Assembly: GCA_030145345.1 (NCBI GenBank)
Contig: JAQYVT010000024.1
Coordinates: 1 to 33,330, forward strand
Direction of reading: 5' to 3'
Source of the DNA: Desulfobacterales bacterium
GTDB taxonomy: Bacteria > Desulfobacterota > Desulfobacteria > Desulfobacterales > UBA11574
Length of the DNA: 33,330 bases
The notes beneath the pieces are model-generated. The model ran no database searches and was not told where the DNA came from. It was given only the letters and a program-made list of their open reading frames with translations. The position numbers were made by a program, and so were the translations under genes. Position 1 is the stretch's first letter; every line of letters begins with the position of its first letter. Positions 1-8,906 of the stretch are shown here, piece after piece.

Positions 1-91
1 GGACATCCTCGACTTTCGTTCATTTAGGATAAAAATTATAGAATATCATTTATTTTTTAGCATATAGGCCTTTGTAGGTCAAAACTTCTCA

Positions 92-282
92 GGCTGTTGC
101 TCAAACAATAATCTCTTTGAGCGCTCATTGAAACCTTTTTTATTCAAAAATATTGGCGAAATGAAAGAAGCGCGATTCCGACTGTTTGAGCCCGAAGGGC
201 GAGTTTTGGAATCGCCTGAAGCAAGCCGTAGATGTAACAAAAAACGTTTCCGAGCCGACGAAACGTGATTTGGGCAACAGCC
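92..282. repeat. Inverted-repeat element with internal hairpins (MITE/REP-like)
   Basis: The ends form an imperfect inverted repeat: GGCTGTTGCTCAAA at 92-105 pairs with TTTGGGCAACAGCC at 269-282 (13 of 14 positions). Inside, GCGATTCC (172-179) pairs with GGAATCGC (208-215), and CGTTTC (245-250) pairs with GAAACG (260-265). A 60-codon minus-strand open frame crosses the element, but it has no recognisable domain and is probably a by-product of the repeat. The arrangement resembles a small non-autonomous mobile or REP-type element. No clear target-site duplication was seen. Confidence 0.5.
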
Positions 283-696
283 CGTTCTGAAGTGAAACGC
301 CCGGTCTATTATATCTTGACAAAAGGGTTAATTTTTATTGTATTGATAGAGTATCATTGTTTCAATTTATTAACTTTCATACATGAGGTTGATATCGTTG
401 CTTTGCTCATTTTTTAAATAGAGCACTTACCCTCACAAACTTGTTAAATATTATTAAATCGAGACGTTAAGAACAAGCCCCTTCCCTTCACATTAAATAT
501 AAACAATAGCCTTAAAACCCTTTTTCAAGACTTCGTTCGGAAGGAAACATGAAATATAGAACCAACTCTATTTTAGGTGCTTTTCCGTTTTTTAGCATCT
601 TATTTGGATAATAGCACCGGGTCACGCTCCAGCACAGACTGATGATGATTAAAGGTGAAGACTCCTAATCTTTTTCTAGCGGAAAGGGATTGCGTT
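283..696. other. AT-rich gene-poor spacer before corA
   Basis: No convincing gene lies here. At 549-611 there is a 20-codon hydrophobic frame (begins MKYRTNS, ends ILFG) preceded by a GGAAGGAA ribosome-binding-like site. A single frame change near its end would continue into a segment ending APAQTDDD at about 645, which looks like a signal-peptide junction, so a decayed secreted-protein start is possible. No terminator or strong promoter was recognised. Confidence 0.4.
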
Positions 697-1761
697 ATGC
701 CGAGATTTATTAAAAGACAACTTAAGAAGGCGGGATCATCCCCGGGAACACTGGTTCATGTTGGTGAACAAAAGGTGGATGAAACCCGAATCACTCTCAT
801 TGACTATGATGATGTGCATTTGCAAGAAAGAGTTCTCGACGGCATTGAAGAGGCGTTTCCACTTAAAGATTTGCCCACGGTGACCTGGATCAACATCGAC
901 GGCTTGCATGAAATAGACACCGTCGAAAAAATCGGTCAACATTTTAACCTCCATCCGCTGGTTCTGGAGGACATCTTAAATACCGGCCAGCGACCCAAAA
1001 CCGAGGAATTCGACGACGCTATTTTTGTCGTCTTGAAAATGCTCAATTATGACAAAGACGCTGAAAAAATTCTATCGGAACAGTTCAGCCTGTTTCTGGG
1101 GTCGAATTTTCTGGTTACTTTCCAGGAAATCCAGGGCGATGTTTTCAGGACCGTCAGAGAAAGAATCCGCAAACCCAAAACCCGAATTCGCAAAGCAGGA
1201 TGCGATTACCTGGCCTATGCTCTCATTGATGCCATAGTGGATCACTACTTTGTCATTCTGGAAGCACTGGGCGACAAAATTGAAGATATTGAAACGGAAC
1301 TCCTTGATAATCCCACCCGTGACACTCTGGAAATCATCCACGAGATGAAACGAGAGATGATATATCTGCGCAAGCAAATCTGGCCGATTCGGGAAATCAT
1401 TAACGGCCTGGTCAAAAGTGAATCTTCTCTGATTCAGGAACAGTTGCATGTCTATTTCAGGGATGTCTATGACCATACGATACAGATTATCGACACCATT
1501 GAATCGTACCGGGATATTCTGGCCGGCATGCTGGATATTTATCTTTCCACTTTGAGCAATAAAATGAACGAAGTCATGAAGGTGTTGACGATTATTGCGA
1601 CCATTTTCATTCCCATCACTTTTGTCGCCGGGATTTACGGCATGAACTTTAAGTTTATACCGGAGCTCGAATGGCGGTGGGGGTATTTTATGGTCTGGGC
1701 CATTATTATCGTCGCCGCAGGGATAATGCTCGGATTCTTCAAAAAAAAGCAATGGCTGTGA
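697..1761 (+). CDS. corA: CorA-family magnesium/cobalt channel
   Basis: This is a 354-residue inner-membrane channel of the CorA family, which carries Mg2+ (and often Co2+ or Ni2+) across the membrane as a pentamer. The N-terminal two thirds are a soluble alpha/beta plus long-helix domain. The C-terminus has two membrane segments (about 295-313 and 328-347) with the diagnostic GMN selectivity motif at 315-317 in the context YGMNFKF. The ATG at 697 is preferred because GGAAAGGGA sits seven bases upstream; an in-frame GTG at 655 would add 14 residues and has no comparable ribosome-binding site. The next gene starts about 200 bases downstream, so co-transcription is uncertain. Family assignment is firm; ion preference is not determined by sequence. 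Confidence 0.93.
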   Translation: MPRFIKRQLKKAGSSPGTLVHVGEQKVDETRITLIDYDDVHLQERVLDGIEEAFPLKDLPTVTWINIDGLHEIDTVEKIGQHFNLHPLVLEDILNTGQRPKTEEFDDAIFVVLKMLNYDKDAEKILSEQFSLFLGSNFLVTFQEIQGDVFRTVRERIRKPKTRIRKAGCDYLAYALIDAIVDHYFVILEALGDKIEDIETELLDNPTRDTLEIIHEMKREMIYLRKQIWPIREIINGLVKSESSLIQEQLHVYFRDVYDHTIQIIDTIESYRDILAGMLDIYLSTLSNKMNEVMKVLTIIATIFIPITFVAGIYGMNFKFIPELEWRWGYFMVWAIIIVAAGIMLGFFKKKQWL

Positions 1762-1807
1762 AACCATACAAGACCCTACATGTAATTGATCGATGAACCT
1801 TTTTTAC

Positions 1808-1849
1808 AAAAGGAGGTAATCCATGGCTCTCCGGATAGATCTTCAATGA
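1808..1849 (+). promoter_or_regulatory. Strong Shine-Dalgarno with 8-codon mini-ORF upstream of glgP
   Basis: AAAAGGAGGT at 1808-1817 is a near-perfect ribosome-binding site and is followed five bases later by ATG (1823), giving the frame MALRIDLQ and a TGA stop at 1847-1849. It lies about 120 bases before the phosphorylase start. It could be a leader peptide or the remnant of a lost gene start; no attenuator stem was identified. Confidence 0.35.
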
Positions 1850-1968
1850 CGCCGTTAAGGCCGAGCAATCAAAGGCCACCTTTAAATTCAGACCGTTCAA
1901 ACACTTAACCTCCGATCTATCACCCGAAAACATCATTACTTCCCTTGTTGTGGAAAGGAATTGAACAA

Positions 1969-4122
1969 ATGGACTCTGAAACAGTTGAGTTTCCAAATCT
2001 CCCTGAACGCTTGAGCGGACTTGGGGAACTGGCGGACAATCTCTGGTGGAGCTGGCATCCTGCGGCAAGAATGCTGTTTAAAATGCTTGACCGGCAGGCA
2101 TGGAAAGAGAGCAGACACAACCCCGACAAGATGCTTAAAGAGATGCCGGCTGAAATTTTGGCGTCTGCCGCTGCCAACGACGATTATTTGCGAAATTACG
2201 ATGTGGTGCTCTCTCAGTTTCACAGGTACCTATCGGACACATCGTGCCGATTTTTGAACCATTTCCCGTGTGATCCGGGCACCTTTGCCGTCGCTTATTT
2301 TAGCGCTGAATACGGGCTTCATCGTTCCTTGCCGTTTTACGCCGGCGGTTTGGGATTTTTGGCCGGAGATCACATCAAGGAATGCAGCGATCTGGGTGTC
2401 CCCCTGGTGGCCGTCGGTTTCATGTATCCCCAAGGGTATCTCCATCAACACATTCGCGAAGACGGCTGGCAGGAAAATATTCATGAGCCCATCAACAGGG
2501 ATGCCACACCGATTTCCAGGGTACTCGACGATGAGGGACGGCAGCTTGTGGTTCAAGTTCCCTTCATGGATCCGGCAATCCATGTGGGCGTTTGGAAAGT
2601 AAACGTCGGTCGAATATCCCTGTATCTACTGGATACGGATATCGAGAACAACGATCCGTGGAACCGCGGCATATCGGCCCGTCTGTACATCGGGGACATC
2701 GAGCAACGACTGCGCCAGGAAATTGTTCTCGGAATCGGCGGGGCCGAAGTTTTGGAAATTCTGGGAATCAAACATTACCTGATGCATCTTAACGAAGGGC
2801 ATGCCGCCTTTGCCCTTTTGGAACGCATCCGTGACCGGATGCTGGAGGGCATGCCGTATCCCGAGGCCGCCGAACAGGTGAGAAACACCACCGTTTTTAC
2901 CACGCATACGCCGGTCCCGGCCGGTCATGATGCCATCCCGTTTCACCTGATGGAAAAACATTTTCATGCCTACTGGCCGGCGCTGGGCTTAGATCGCGAC
3001 GCCTTTCTTCAGCTGGGAATCCACCCTGAACAACCCCATACAGGATTTAACCTGACGGCCTTTGCCCTCAGAATGTCCGCCCATCGCAACGGCGTCAGCA
3101 AACGGCATGGAGAAGTTTCCAGACAAATGTGGCAAAGTCTCTGGCCGGAGGCATCTGAGTCAGAGGTTCCTGTGGATCATATCACCAACGGAGTCCATGT
3201 CCCCACATGGGTTGATCCCCGGATGAAACGTCTTTTCGATACCCATTTGGGCCCTGAATGGCTGACCGATCATGACAATCCCCTTGTCTGGGAACTGGTC
3301 GACAAAATCCCGGATGAAGCGCTGTGGAGAACCCATTACTGGTTAAAGATCAAACTCATCGATGCCATAAGGGAGCGATCACGCCGTCGGTGGGCCCGAG
3401 ATCACGTCAGTCCGTCCATCGTGATTGCCGGTGGAACACTGCTCGATCCTTCGGTATTAACCCTGGGCTTTGCACGTCGTTTCGCCACCTACAAACGGGC
3501 TGACCTGCTCTTTAATGATATGGAGCGCCTGAAAAAACTTCTCAACGACCGCTGGCGGCCTATCCAGATTATCTTTGCCGGCAAAGCGCATCCCGCCGAC
3601 GATCCCGGCAAGCAGATCATTCAAAGGGTGTTCAATGCCGCCCGTGACCCGGAAACCGGAGGGCGCATCGCCTTTGTGGAGGACTACGGGGAACAACTGG
3701 CGCAATATATGGTTCACGGCGTGGATGTGTGGCTGAACAATCCGTTGCCGCCCATGGAAGCCAGCGGAACCAGCGGCATGAAAGCCGCCTTGAACGGGGT
3801 GCCCCAGCTCAGTATAATGGACGGCTGGTGGATAGAGGGCTTTAACGGTAAAAACGGCTGGGCATTCAGTCACAAAAACGTCGACGAAAACCGGGATGCC
3901 GCCGATGCCGCCGAACTCTACCGCATCCTTGAAGAAGAAGTGGTTCCAATATATTATAACGTATCGGATGACGGCGTTCCTCTGGACTGGGTAAACGTCA
4001 TGAAAAATTCCATTAAGAGTAATGCAGCAAAATTTTCGGCCCGGCGAATGGTCAAGGAATACATCGAGAAATTTTATGCCAAAGGCCTTGAAAGCGTCTT
4101 ATTGCATCAAAATGAAGGTTAA
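1969..4122 (+). CDS. glgP: Alpha-glucan (glycogen/maltodextrin) phosphorylase, GT35
   Basis: The protein is a 717-residue phosphorylase that releases glucose 1-phosphate from alpha-1,4-glucans. It belongs to the shorter bacterial/archaeal branch of GT35, recognisable by the N-terminal DUF3417 region (LPERLSGLGELADNLWWSW near residues 10-30). The pyridoxal-phosphate lysine is Lys605 within EASGTSGMKAALNG, a hallmark of the family. The ATG at 1969 follows AAAGGAA at a spacing of eight bases; a TTG at 1945 is an in-frame alternative. About 50 bases separate it from gapN, so the two probably form a unit feeding stored glucan into lower glycolysis. Natural substrate length (glycogen or maltodextrin) cannot be told from sequence. 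Confidence 0.93.
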   Translation: MDSETVEFPNLPERLSGLGELADNLWWSWHPAARMLFKMLDRQAWKESRHNPDKMLKEMPAEILASAAANDDYLRNYDVVLSQFHRYLSDTSCRFLNHFPCDPGTFAVAYFSAEYGLHRSLPFYAGGLGFLAGDHIKECSDLGVPLVAVGFMYPQGYLHQHIREDGWQENIHEPINRDATPISRVLDDEGRQLVVQVPFMDPAIHVGVWKVNVGRISLYLLDTDIENNDPWNRGISARLYIGDIEQRLRQEIVLGIGGAEVLEILGIKHYLMHLNEGHAAFALLERIRDRMLEGMPYPEAAEQVRNTTVFTTHTPVPAGHDAIPFHLMEKHFHAYWPALGLDRDAFLQLGIHPEQPHTGFNLTAFALRMSAHRNGVSKRHGEVSRQMWQSLWPEASESEVPVDHITNGVHVPTWVDPRMKRLFDTHLGPEWLTDHDNPLVWELVDKIPDEALWRTHYWLKIKLIDAIRERSRRRWARDHVSPSIVIAGGTLLDPSVLTLGFARRFATYKRADLLFNDMERLKKLLNDRWRPIQIIFAGKAHPADDPGKQIIQRVFNAARDPETGGRIAFVEDYGEQLAQYMVHGVDVWLNNPLPPMEASGTSGMKAALNGVPQLSIMDGWWIEGFNGKNGWAFSHKNVDENRDAADAAELYRILEEEVVPIYYNVSDDGVPLDWVNVMKNSIKSNAAKFSARRMVKEYIEKFYAKGLESVLLHQNEG

Positions 4123-4175
4123 CCCGAATATTTTCACCCTACGGGCTGAGAATTCAGGACACAGGAGTTTGGTCG

Positions 4176-5801
4176 ATGCGCTTGAAAACGAAAATCGATT
4201 CCATATTCCCGGAAGAAAAAAGCATCCCCAAAGATATCATGGCCGGCATACCGGCACCGGTTGATCGATATCTGATCGACGGTGAACTTCGAGGCTGGAA
4301 AGGTCACACGCAGACGGTTTTTTCGCCGGTCTGCCTAAAAACCTCATCCGGACTCGAGCCTAAATGCATCGGCAGTTATCCCCTGCTTACGCAAAAAGAA
4401 GCCCTGAAGAGTCTCGATGCAGCGGCGGGCGCCTATCTTAACGGCAGAGGAACCTGGCCCACAATGTCTGTGGCGGATCGGATTAAATGCATACAAGCCT
4501 TTGCCCATCAGATGGTCGAACAAAAAGACCGGGTGGTCCGGCTTTTAATGTTGGAAATCGGGAAATCTCTTGAAGATTCGATCAAGGAATTCGACCGAAC
4601 CGTCGACTATATCAAAGATACGATTGCGGCTTTAAAAGATCTGGACCGGGTATCATCGCGATTTGTGATCGAACAGGGAATCATCGGACAAATCCGGCGA
4701 GCGCCGCTGGGTGTTGTTCTCTGCATGGGCCCCTTTAACTACCCGCTCAATGAAACCTTTGCCACCCTTATTCCCGCACTGATCATGGGAAACACCGTTA
4801 TTTTAAAACCCCCCAAACACGGCGCCTTGCTGTACGGTCCCCTTCTGGTGCCTTTCCGGAATGCTTTTCCCAAAGGCGTTCTGAATGTTGTTTTCGGGGA
4901 AGGTCGCGAGATCATTCCACCGCTAATGGCTTCCGGCAGCATCAACGTTCTCGCCCTTATCGGTACCAGCAAGACGTCGGACTTTTTGAGAAAAAAACAC
5001 CCCAAACCCCATCGGCTTCGGTGTGTTTTGGGGATGGAAGCCAAAAATGCGGCGATAATTTTACCGGATGCGGATCTGGATCTGACGGTTCGCGAATGTA
5101 TCCTGGGATGCCTGTCTTTCAACGGCCAACGCTGCACGGCCCTGAAGATCTTGTTTGTTCACACTAAAGTTATCAAGCCCTTTTTGGAACGGTTCTCACA
5201 GGCTGTAAGCCGCCTTAAATTCGGCATGCCATGGGAAGGCAACGTATTCATAACACCGCTACCGGAAACCGGGAAACCCGATTATCTGGCTGAACTGGTG
5301 GAAGACGCCCGGCAGTTCGGAGCAAGGATAATTAATGAAAACGGAGGGCGAATCAATCGCAGTTTTTTTTACCCGGCAGTACTTTATCCGGTGAGCCCTA
5401 AGATGAGAGTGTATACCGAAGAACAGTTCGGTCCGGTAATTCCGATACTTTCATTTGATGATATTGAAATTCCCATCGATTATACCGTAGCGTCGAATTA
5501 TGGTCAGCAGTTAAGTATATTCGGGGGCGACCCTGTTGTAATTGCCCGTCTCATTGATCCTTTGGTCAATCAGGTTTGCCGGGTAAACATCAACAGCCAA
5601 TGCCAGCGAGGTCCGGACACGTTTCCGTTTACAGGCAGAAAAGATTCCGCAGAAGGGACCCTTTCCGTTGCAGATGCCCTCCGGGCCTTTTCCATCCGAA
5701 CGCTGGTGGCTGCAAAGGAATTGGATCTAAACCGTAAAATTATAACAACGATCGTTAGAGAACGTCGATCCAACTTTCTTTCCACGGACTTTATTCTATA
5801 A
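4176..5801 (+). CDS. gapN: NADP-dependent non-phosphorylating glyceraldehyde-3-phosphate dehydrogenase (ALDH superfamily)
   Basis: This 541-residue aldehyde dehydrogenase most resembles the GapN type, which oxidises glyceraldehyde 3-phosphate directly to 3-phosphoglycerate with NADP+, bypassing the ATP-yielding step. The general-base Glu288 (GMEAKNA) and catalytic Cys320 (FNGQRCTALK) are present at normal ALDH spacing. The segment INSQCQRGPDTFPFTGRKDS near the C-terminus matches the phosphate-binding end of GapN enzymes. An AGGAG at 4163-4167 supports the ATG at 4176. The gene follows glgP closely and precedes a small exported protein by 16 bases. The N-terminus (about 60 residues before the ALDH core) is longer than in streptococcal GapN. 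Substrate assignment is inference from the conserved C-terminal block; another phosphorylated aldehyde is possible. Confidence 0.8.
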   Translation: MRLKTKIDSIFPEEKSIPKDIMAGIPAPVDRYLIDGELRGWKGHTQTVFSPVCLKTSSGLEPKCIGSYPLLTQKEALKSLDAAAGAYLNGRGTWPTMSVADRIKCIQAFAHQMVEQKDRVVRLLMLEIGKSLEDSIKEFDRTVDYIKDTIAALKDLDRVSSRFVIEQGIIGQIRRAPLGVVLCMGPFNYPLNETFATLIPALIMGNTVILKPPKHGALLYGPLLVPFRNAFPKGVLNVVFGEGREIIPPLMASGSINVLALIGTSKTSDFLRKKHPKPHRLRCVLGMEAKNAAIILPDADLDLTVRECILGCLSFNGQRCTALKILFVHTKVIKPFLERFSQAVSRLKFGMPWEGNVFITPLPETGKPDYLAELVEDARQFGARIINENGGRINRSFFYPAVLYPVSPKMRVYTEEQFGPVIPILSFDDIEIPIDYTVASNYGQQLSIFGGDPVVIARLIDPLVNQVCRVNINSQCQRGPDTFPFTGRKDSAEGTLSVADALRAFSIRTLVAAKELDLNRKIITTIVRERRSNFLSTDFIL

Positions 5802-5817
5802 ACAAGGAGAATCGAAA

Positions 5818-6417
5818 ATGAGAAAGAATTCTGTTTTGATGGCGCATGTAATGATCCTGAGTATAATTTGGGGGGTAACTTCGTATGCCGGGGAACCGCC
5901 AAAACCGTTCGGTCTGACCATCGGAAAAACAACGTATGCACAAACCCTTGAAACGCTTCAACAGCGAAAATGGAACTATCAGGAATACATAAAAAAACAA
6001 CTGAAACTGATCGATAAAAAGGATCCTAGCCGCGGTCAAAACACCTTTTTGTCCGTAACGCCCAAAGATACCGAAGGTGTTAAAAATATAATGATATTTT
6101 TTGATGGCAACTCGGAACTGGAGGCCTTGATTGTTGGTTTGGATCCAAAACTTTTCTATGTAATTTGGGATGAACTGGATAAAAAGTATGATTTTGTGAG
6201 TAAAAACCTCGAGGGGGATTATTTTACATCCGACTATCCCCGGATATTGTGGCAAAAGGAAAGTGTTTACATCGAGCTGCAGAAATTAAGCTCCCATAGG
6301 GTGCGACTGGTTTATGTGGAAAAAATGCTATATGAAAACTTTAAAGACTTTCTCCAGAAAACTTACGAACCGTACCGACGCAAAAAATCAAAAAAAGACT
6401 GGATGGACAATTTATAG
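5818..6417 (+). CDS. Exported hypothetical protein
   Basis: This is a 199-residue protein with a signal peptide (charged MRKN start, hydrophobic stretch to about residue 22, likely cleavage near SYA-GEP). The mature part starts with a PFGLTIGKTTY segment typical of small periplasmic proteins with an alternating alpha/beta fold. It is Lys- and Tyr-rich and ends with a basic tail (RRKKSKKDW). No catalytic motif or cysteine pair is evident. AAGGAGA at 5804-5810 gives a strong start. It sits directly behind gapN (16-base gap), so it may be co-transcribed, but nothing links it functionally to glycolysis. Function unknown. Confidence 0.8.
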   Translation: MRKNSVLMAHVMILSIIWGVTSYAGEPPKPFGLTIGKTTYAQTLETLQQRKWNYQEYIKKQLKLIDKKDPSRGQNTFLSVTPKDTEGVKNIMIFFDGNSELEALIVGLDPKLFYVIWDELDKKYDFVSKNLEGDYFTSDYPRILWQKESVYIELQKLSSHRVRLVYVEKMLYENFKDFLQKTYEPYRRKKSKKDWMDNL

Positions 6418-6498
6418 TCTGGAATCCGATGATGTTTTGAAAATGATCTGCCGACCCTTAACGGAACTTCAGGAACCTTCGGTTGAAAGGAGCTGGGG

Positions 6499-6723
6499 AT
6501 GACACCTAAACGTATTGCGCTGATTATCATTGCTATTTTGTTTGCCGTTTTTATCCTACAAAACGCCCAGGTGGTGGAAGTTCGATTTTTATTCTGGGGC
6601 ACCGAGGCATCCCGGGCCATTGTTTTGCTGGTCACCTTCTTCCTCGGTCTTGCTTCCGGATGGCTGTCCGGCTGGAAACACAAAAAGCCTGCCGGGAATA
6701 AACCCAAACCGAATATGTCATGA
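6499..6723 (+). CDS. LapA-domain (DUF1049) small membrane protein
   Basis: A 74-residue protein with two hydrophobic segments (about 5-22 and 40-60) and a basic C-terminal tail. The motif FILQNAQVVEVRFLFW between the helices is the signature of the LapA/DUF1049 family, whose E. coli member works with LapB in controlling lipopolysaccharide synthesis. No lapB-like TPR gene is adjacent, so that role is only suggested. AAAGGAG at 6486-6492 supports the start. Its stop codon overlaps the start of the downstream UspA gene by four bases, indicating translational coupling. Confidence 0.8.
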   Translation: MTPKRIALIIIAILFAVFILQNAQVVEVRFLFWGTEASRAIVLLVTFFLGLASGWLSGWKHKKPAGNKPKPNMS

Positions 6724-7688
6724 ACCATAACGAAATAAAAACAATGAATAAAATAACGTCCAAAATGGTTGTCGTACCGGTTGACGGCTCTGAGAATGCG
6801 TTAAGAGCTTTGAATTATTTAAGCCTCGTTTTTGGATCGAAATATAATTTAAAAGTCGTATTATTCTACCTGTTGCCGAGCTTGCCACAGATATTGATCG
6901 AGGGAAGCACAACAAGCGATGAGATGGCCCGGAAGTTCACCGAGCTTGAAAAAAAGAACAGTGCCATGGCTCAACGAATTCTATCTGAGGGGAAAAAAAG
7001 GCTGCTTGACAAAGGTTTTAAGAAACAGGCTGTTGAAACGGTGTTTCAAAAGAGAGCGGTCGGCGTTGCACGGGATATTTGCAACGGGTCGGAAAATATG
7101 CGAGCAGATGCCATTATTATTTCCACACGGGGACTCAGCCGACCGAAGGCCTTTTTTATAGGAGAGACCGCGAACAAAGTACTCGAATTCAGCCGGTCTT
7201 GCCCGGTATGGATGGTTAAAGGGGCTGTCAGAAAAAAGAATGTACTCTTGGCCATTGACAACTCCCAAAATGCTATGCGCGCGGCTGATTATGCCGGGTT
7301 CATACTTCCCGGCACCGAGACACATGTAACGATTTTTCATTCAAAACGAGATTTAAAAAGATTCATGCCGAATGGGCTGATAGAAGAATTCCCTGAATTC
7401 CAGAAATTCTGGAAACATAAGGCAGGGGAAGTGGTCGCGCCTTACTTGAAGAGAGCAAAAGAAATACTTATTAAAGCAGGGTTAAAAGAGAATCAGGTGT
7501 CGATCAAATTGGATGACGGAAGCGAAAGCGCTGAAATAGATATTCTCAAAGAAGTTGAAAATAGTGATGCGGGAACAATTATTCTGGGCAAGCGAGGGTG
7601 TTCCGATGAAAAAAAATTTTCCATGGGAACTGTGGCTAAAAAAGTGCTATATCAAGCTTCGGATTTGACAGTTTGTGTCGTTCCTTAA
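6720..7688 (+). CDS. Tandem universal stress protein (two UspA domains)
   Basis: The 322-residue protein contains two UspA folds in series. The first begins at about residue 15 (KMVVVPVDGSENALRAL) and ends near VWMVKG; the second begins KNVLLAIDNSQNAMRA and ends VCVVP. Each ends with a degenerate version of the nucleotide-binding G-x2-G-x9-G-S/T loop (STRGLSRPK, GKRGCSDEKKFSMGT), the second being the better preserved. Double-domain Usp proteins are cytoplasmic and often respond to redox or starvation stress. The ATG at 6720 overlaps the upstream stop (ATGA); a second ATG at 6744 is an alternative. Ligand and partner are unknown. Confidence 0.88.
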   Translation: MNHNEIKTMNKITSKMVVVPVDGSENALRALNYLSLVFGSKYNLKVVLFYLLPSLPQILIEGSTTSDEMARKFTELEKKNSAMAQRILSEGKKRLLDKGFKKQAVETVFQKRAVGVARDICNGSENMRADAIIISTRGLSRPKAFFIGETANKVLEFSRSCPVWMVKGAVRKKNVLLAIDNSQNAMRAADYAGFILPGTETHVTIFHSKRDLKRFMPNGLIEEFPEFQKFWKHKAGEVVAPYLKRAKEILIKAGLKENQVSIKLDDGSESAEIDILKEVENSDAGTIILGKRGCSDEKKFSMGTVAKKVLYQASDLTVCVVP

Positions 7689-7770
7689 AAACTCAAAGCG
7701 GTCATTACAACGGTTCCATCTGTTGGTAGAAGCTGTTTCAACGGGGCCGCAGATATAAGTTCGGACCCTC

Positions 7771-7786
7771 TCCGATTGATGTTTAC
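7771..7786. repeat. 16-base direct repeat, copy 1
   Basis: TCCGATTGATGTTTAC occurs here and again exactly at 9877-9892. Both copies flank the 7871-9908 minus-strand gene pair. The match could be chance or a remnant of a shared repeat. Confidence 0.3.
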
Positions 7787-7870
7787 CCTATAGTTGCATA
7801 AATAACATGGCAAAATGAGTTTAATTTGGATCTGCAACATCTTCGACTTTTGCAACATTAGGGGTTACAT

Positions 7871-8566
7871 TCAACGCAACGGAAATTTCCTAAAAACATT
7901 CTTTACCCCATAGCGGGCCAATTCGTTAACAGACACCCAACGAAGCCCTATTTTACCCTGTTTTAATCCGCCCAATACATCTTCCGACAAGGCCTTTTGA
8001 GTGCCCTCAAAGGCCTTTCGCCACAGCCTTTTACCGCTGGCAACCTCTATCAGATAGACAGCAAAAGCAACGGATGCAGGGCTATCAGATATTTCTTTAG
8101 CGGTCCCTTTTTCCCGAAAACGCCAAATCGAACCCACCACCACAAGATCCGCTTGCAAGTTTTCACCAAATTTTTTTGCCAATTTCCGTGGCGTGTCCAG
8201 CGTTGGGTCTCGGATGACATCCGCGTAAACGGCAGCGGCTTCTTCCATCGAGACCATTTGATCCGGATATCGATTTTTTAGCACATCATTGACCAGCCGG
8301 GTCATGATCCGATCCGCCCCATCCGCCAAATTTGCGGTATCAACATAAAGTTGTGCCAACGGCTGGCTCAGCGGCTTTTCAATCGGTTTTTCCGGTGATT
8401 CCAATTTGCCGACGAGAAAGGGCATGACGGCGATGCGCTTAAACTTGAGTGTGGATAGATCGCCGTTTTCAAACGACGTATGATCGGTATCCGTACTGCC
8501 ATTGATAGAGTTGCCTGGGAGTAGAATCAATACCGCCCACAGCAATAATAGTATTTTCTTTAACAT
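7871..8566 (-). CDS. Exported CsgG/DUF799-like protein of unknown role
   Basis: A 231-residue protein with an N-terminal signal sequence (MLKKILLLLWAVLILLPG) and no lipobox cysteine, so it is probably periplasmic rather than a lipoprotein. The mature part has the pattern KRIAVMPFLVG followed later by ADLVVVGSIWRFREK and VYLIEVASGKRLWRKAF, which is the alternating strand/helix order of the CsgG, LpoB, FlgO and DUF799 group of envelope proteins. These bind outer-membrane or peptidoglycan partners, but no specific member is recognised. It is separated from the exchanger gene by 340 bases that include a dispersed repeat, so it is probably transcribed independently. Fold-level inference only. Confidence 0.65.
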   Translation of the reverse strand: MLKKILLLLWAVLILLPGNSINGSTDTDHTSFENGDLSTLKFKRIAVMPFLVGKLESPEKPIEKPLSQPLAQLYVDTANLADGADRIMTRLVNDVLKNRYPDQMVSMEEAAAVYADVIRDPTLDTPRKLAKKFGENLQADLVVVGSIWRFREKGTAKEISDSPASVAFAVYLIEVASGKRLWRKAFEGTQKALSEDVLGGLKQGKIGLRWVSVNELARYGVKNVFRKFPLR

Positions 8567-8906
8567 GGGTGTTGTCCTCGATGAGTGAAGTTTCCGAAAT
8601 TAAACCTTTTTAGTGTGACTTTAAAGATATTATACCAGATAATTTTGGAATAGGACAGCAAATCCTAAAAATGCACTGAACCCCATATTAAAATATCATT
8701 TGGATATCTATATGTTACATCCTCTTTGTGCCTTACATAGGTTCATATGGCTTTTTTCTATTTAGCCATCGCATTTATATGATTTTACCTCAATAATTTT
8801 TCCCGGCCAACTTCTTTGTACTAGCGTTGCTGAAAATTAAGGGTGTGAAACTTGAATCTATAAATTATCATTTTCAATCTCTTTCTTATTATCCGTCTTT
8901 CGGTTA
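8567..8906. other. Intergenic region with dispersed repeat
   Basis: This AT-rich gap holds no gene. Its recognisable content is one copy of a 35-base repeat at 8677-8711. No clear promoter for the minus-strand gene at 7871-8566 was seen. Confidence 0.5.
8677..8711. repeat. 35-base dispersed direct repeat, copy 1
   Basis: The block beginning TGAACC and containing CATATTAAAATATCATTTGG matches 13853-13887 at 33 of 35 positions in the same orientation. Both copies lie beside the 3' ends of minus-strand genes. It has no coding content. Confidence 0.65.

Noticed and set aside
1072-1767. Long minus-strand open frame opposite corA
   Set aside because: It mirrors corA codons, has no ribosome-binding site and no family features; corA has full motif support.
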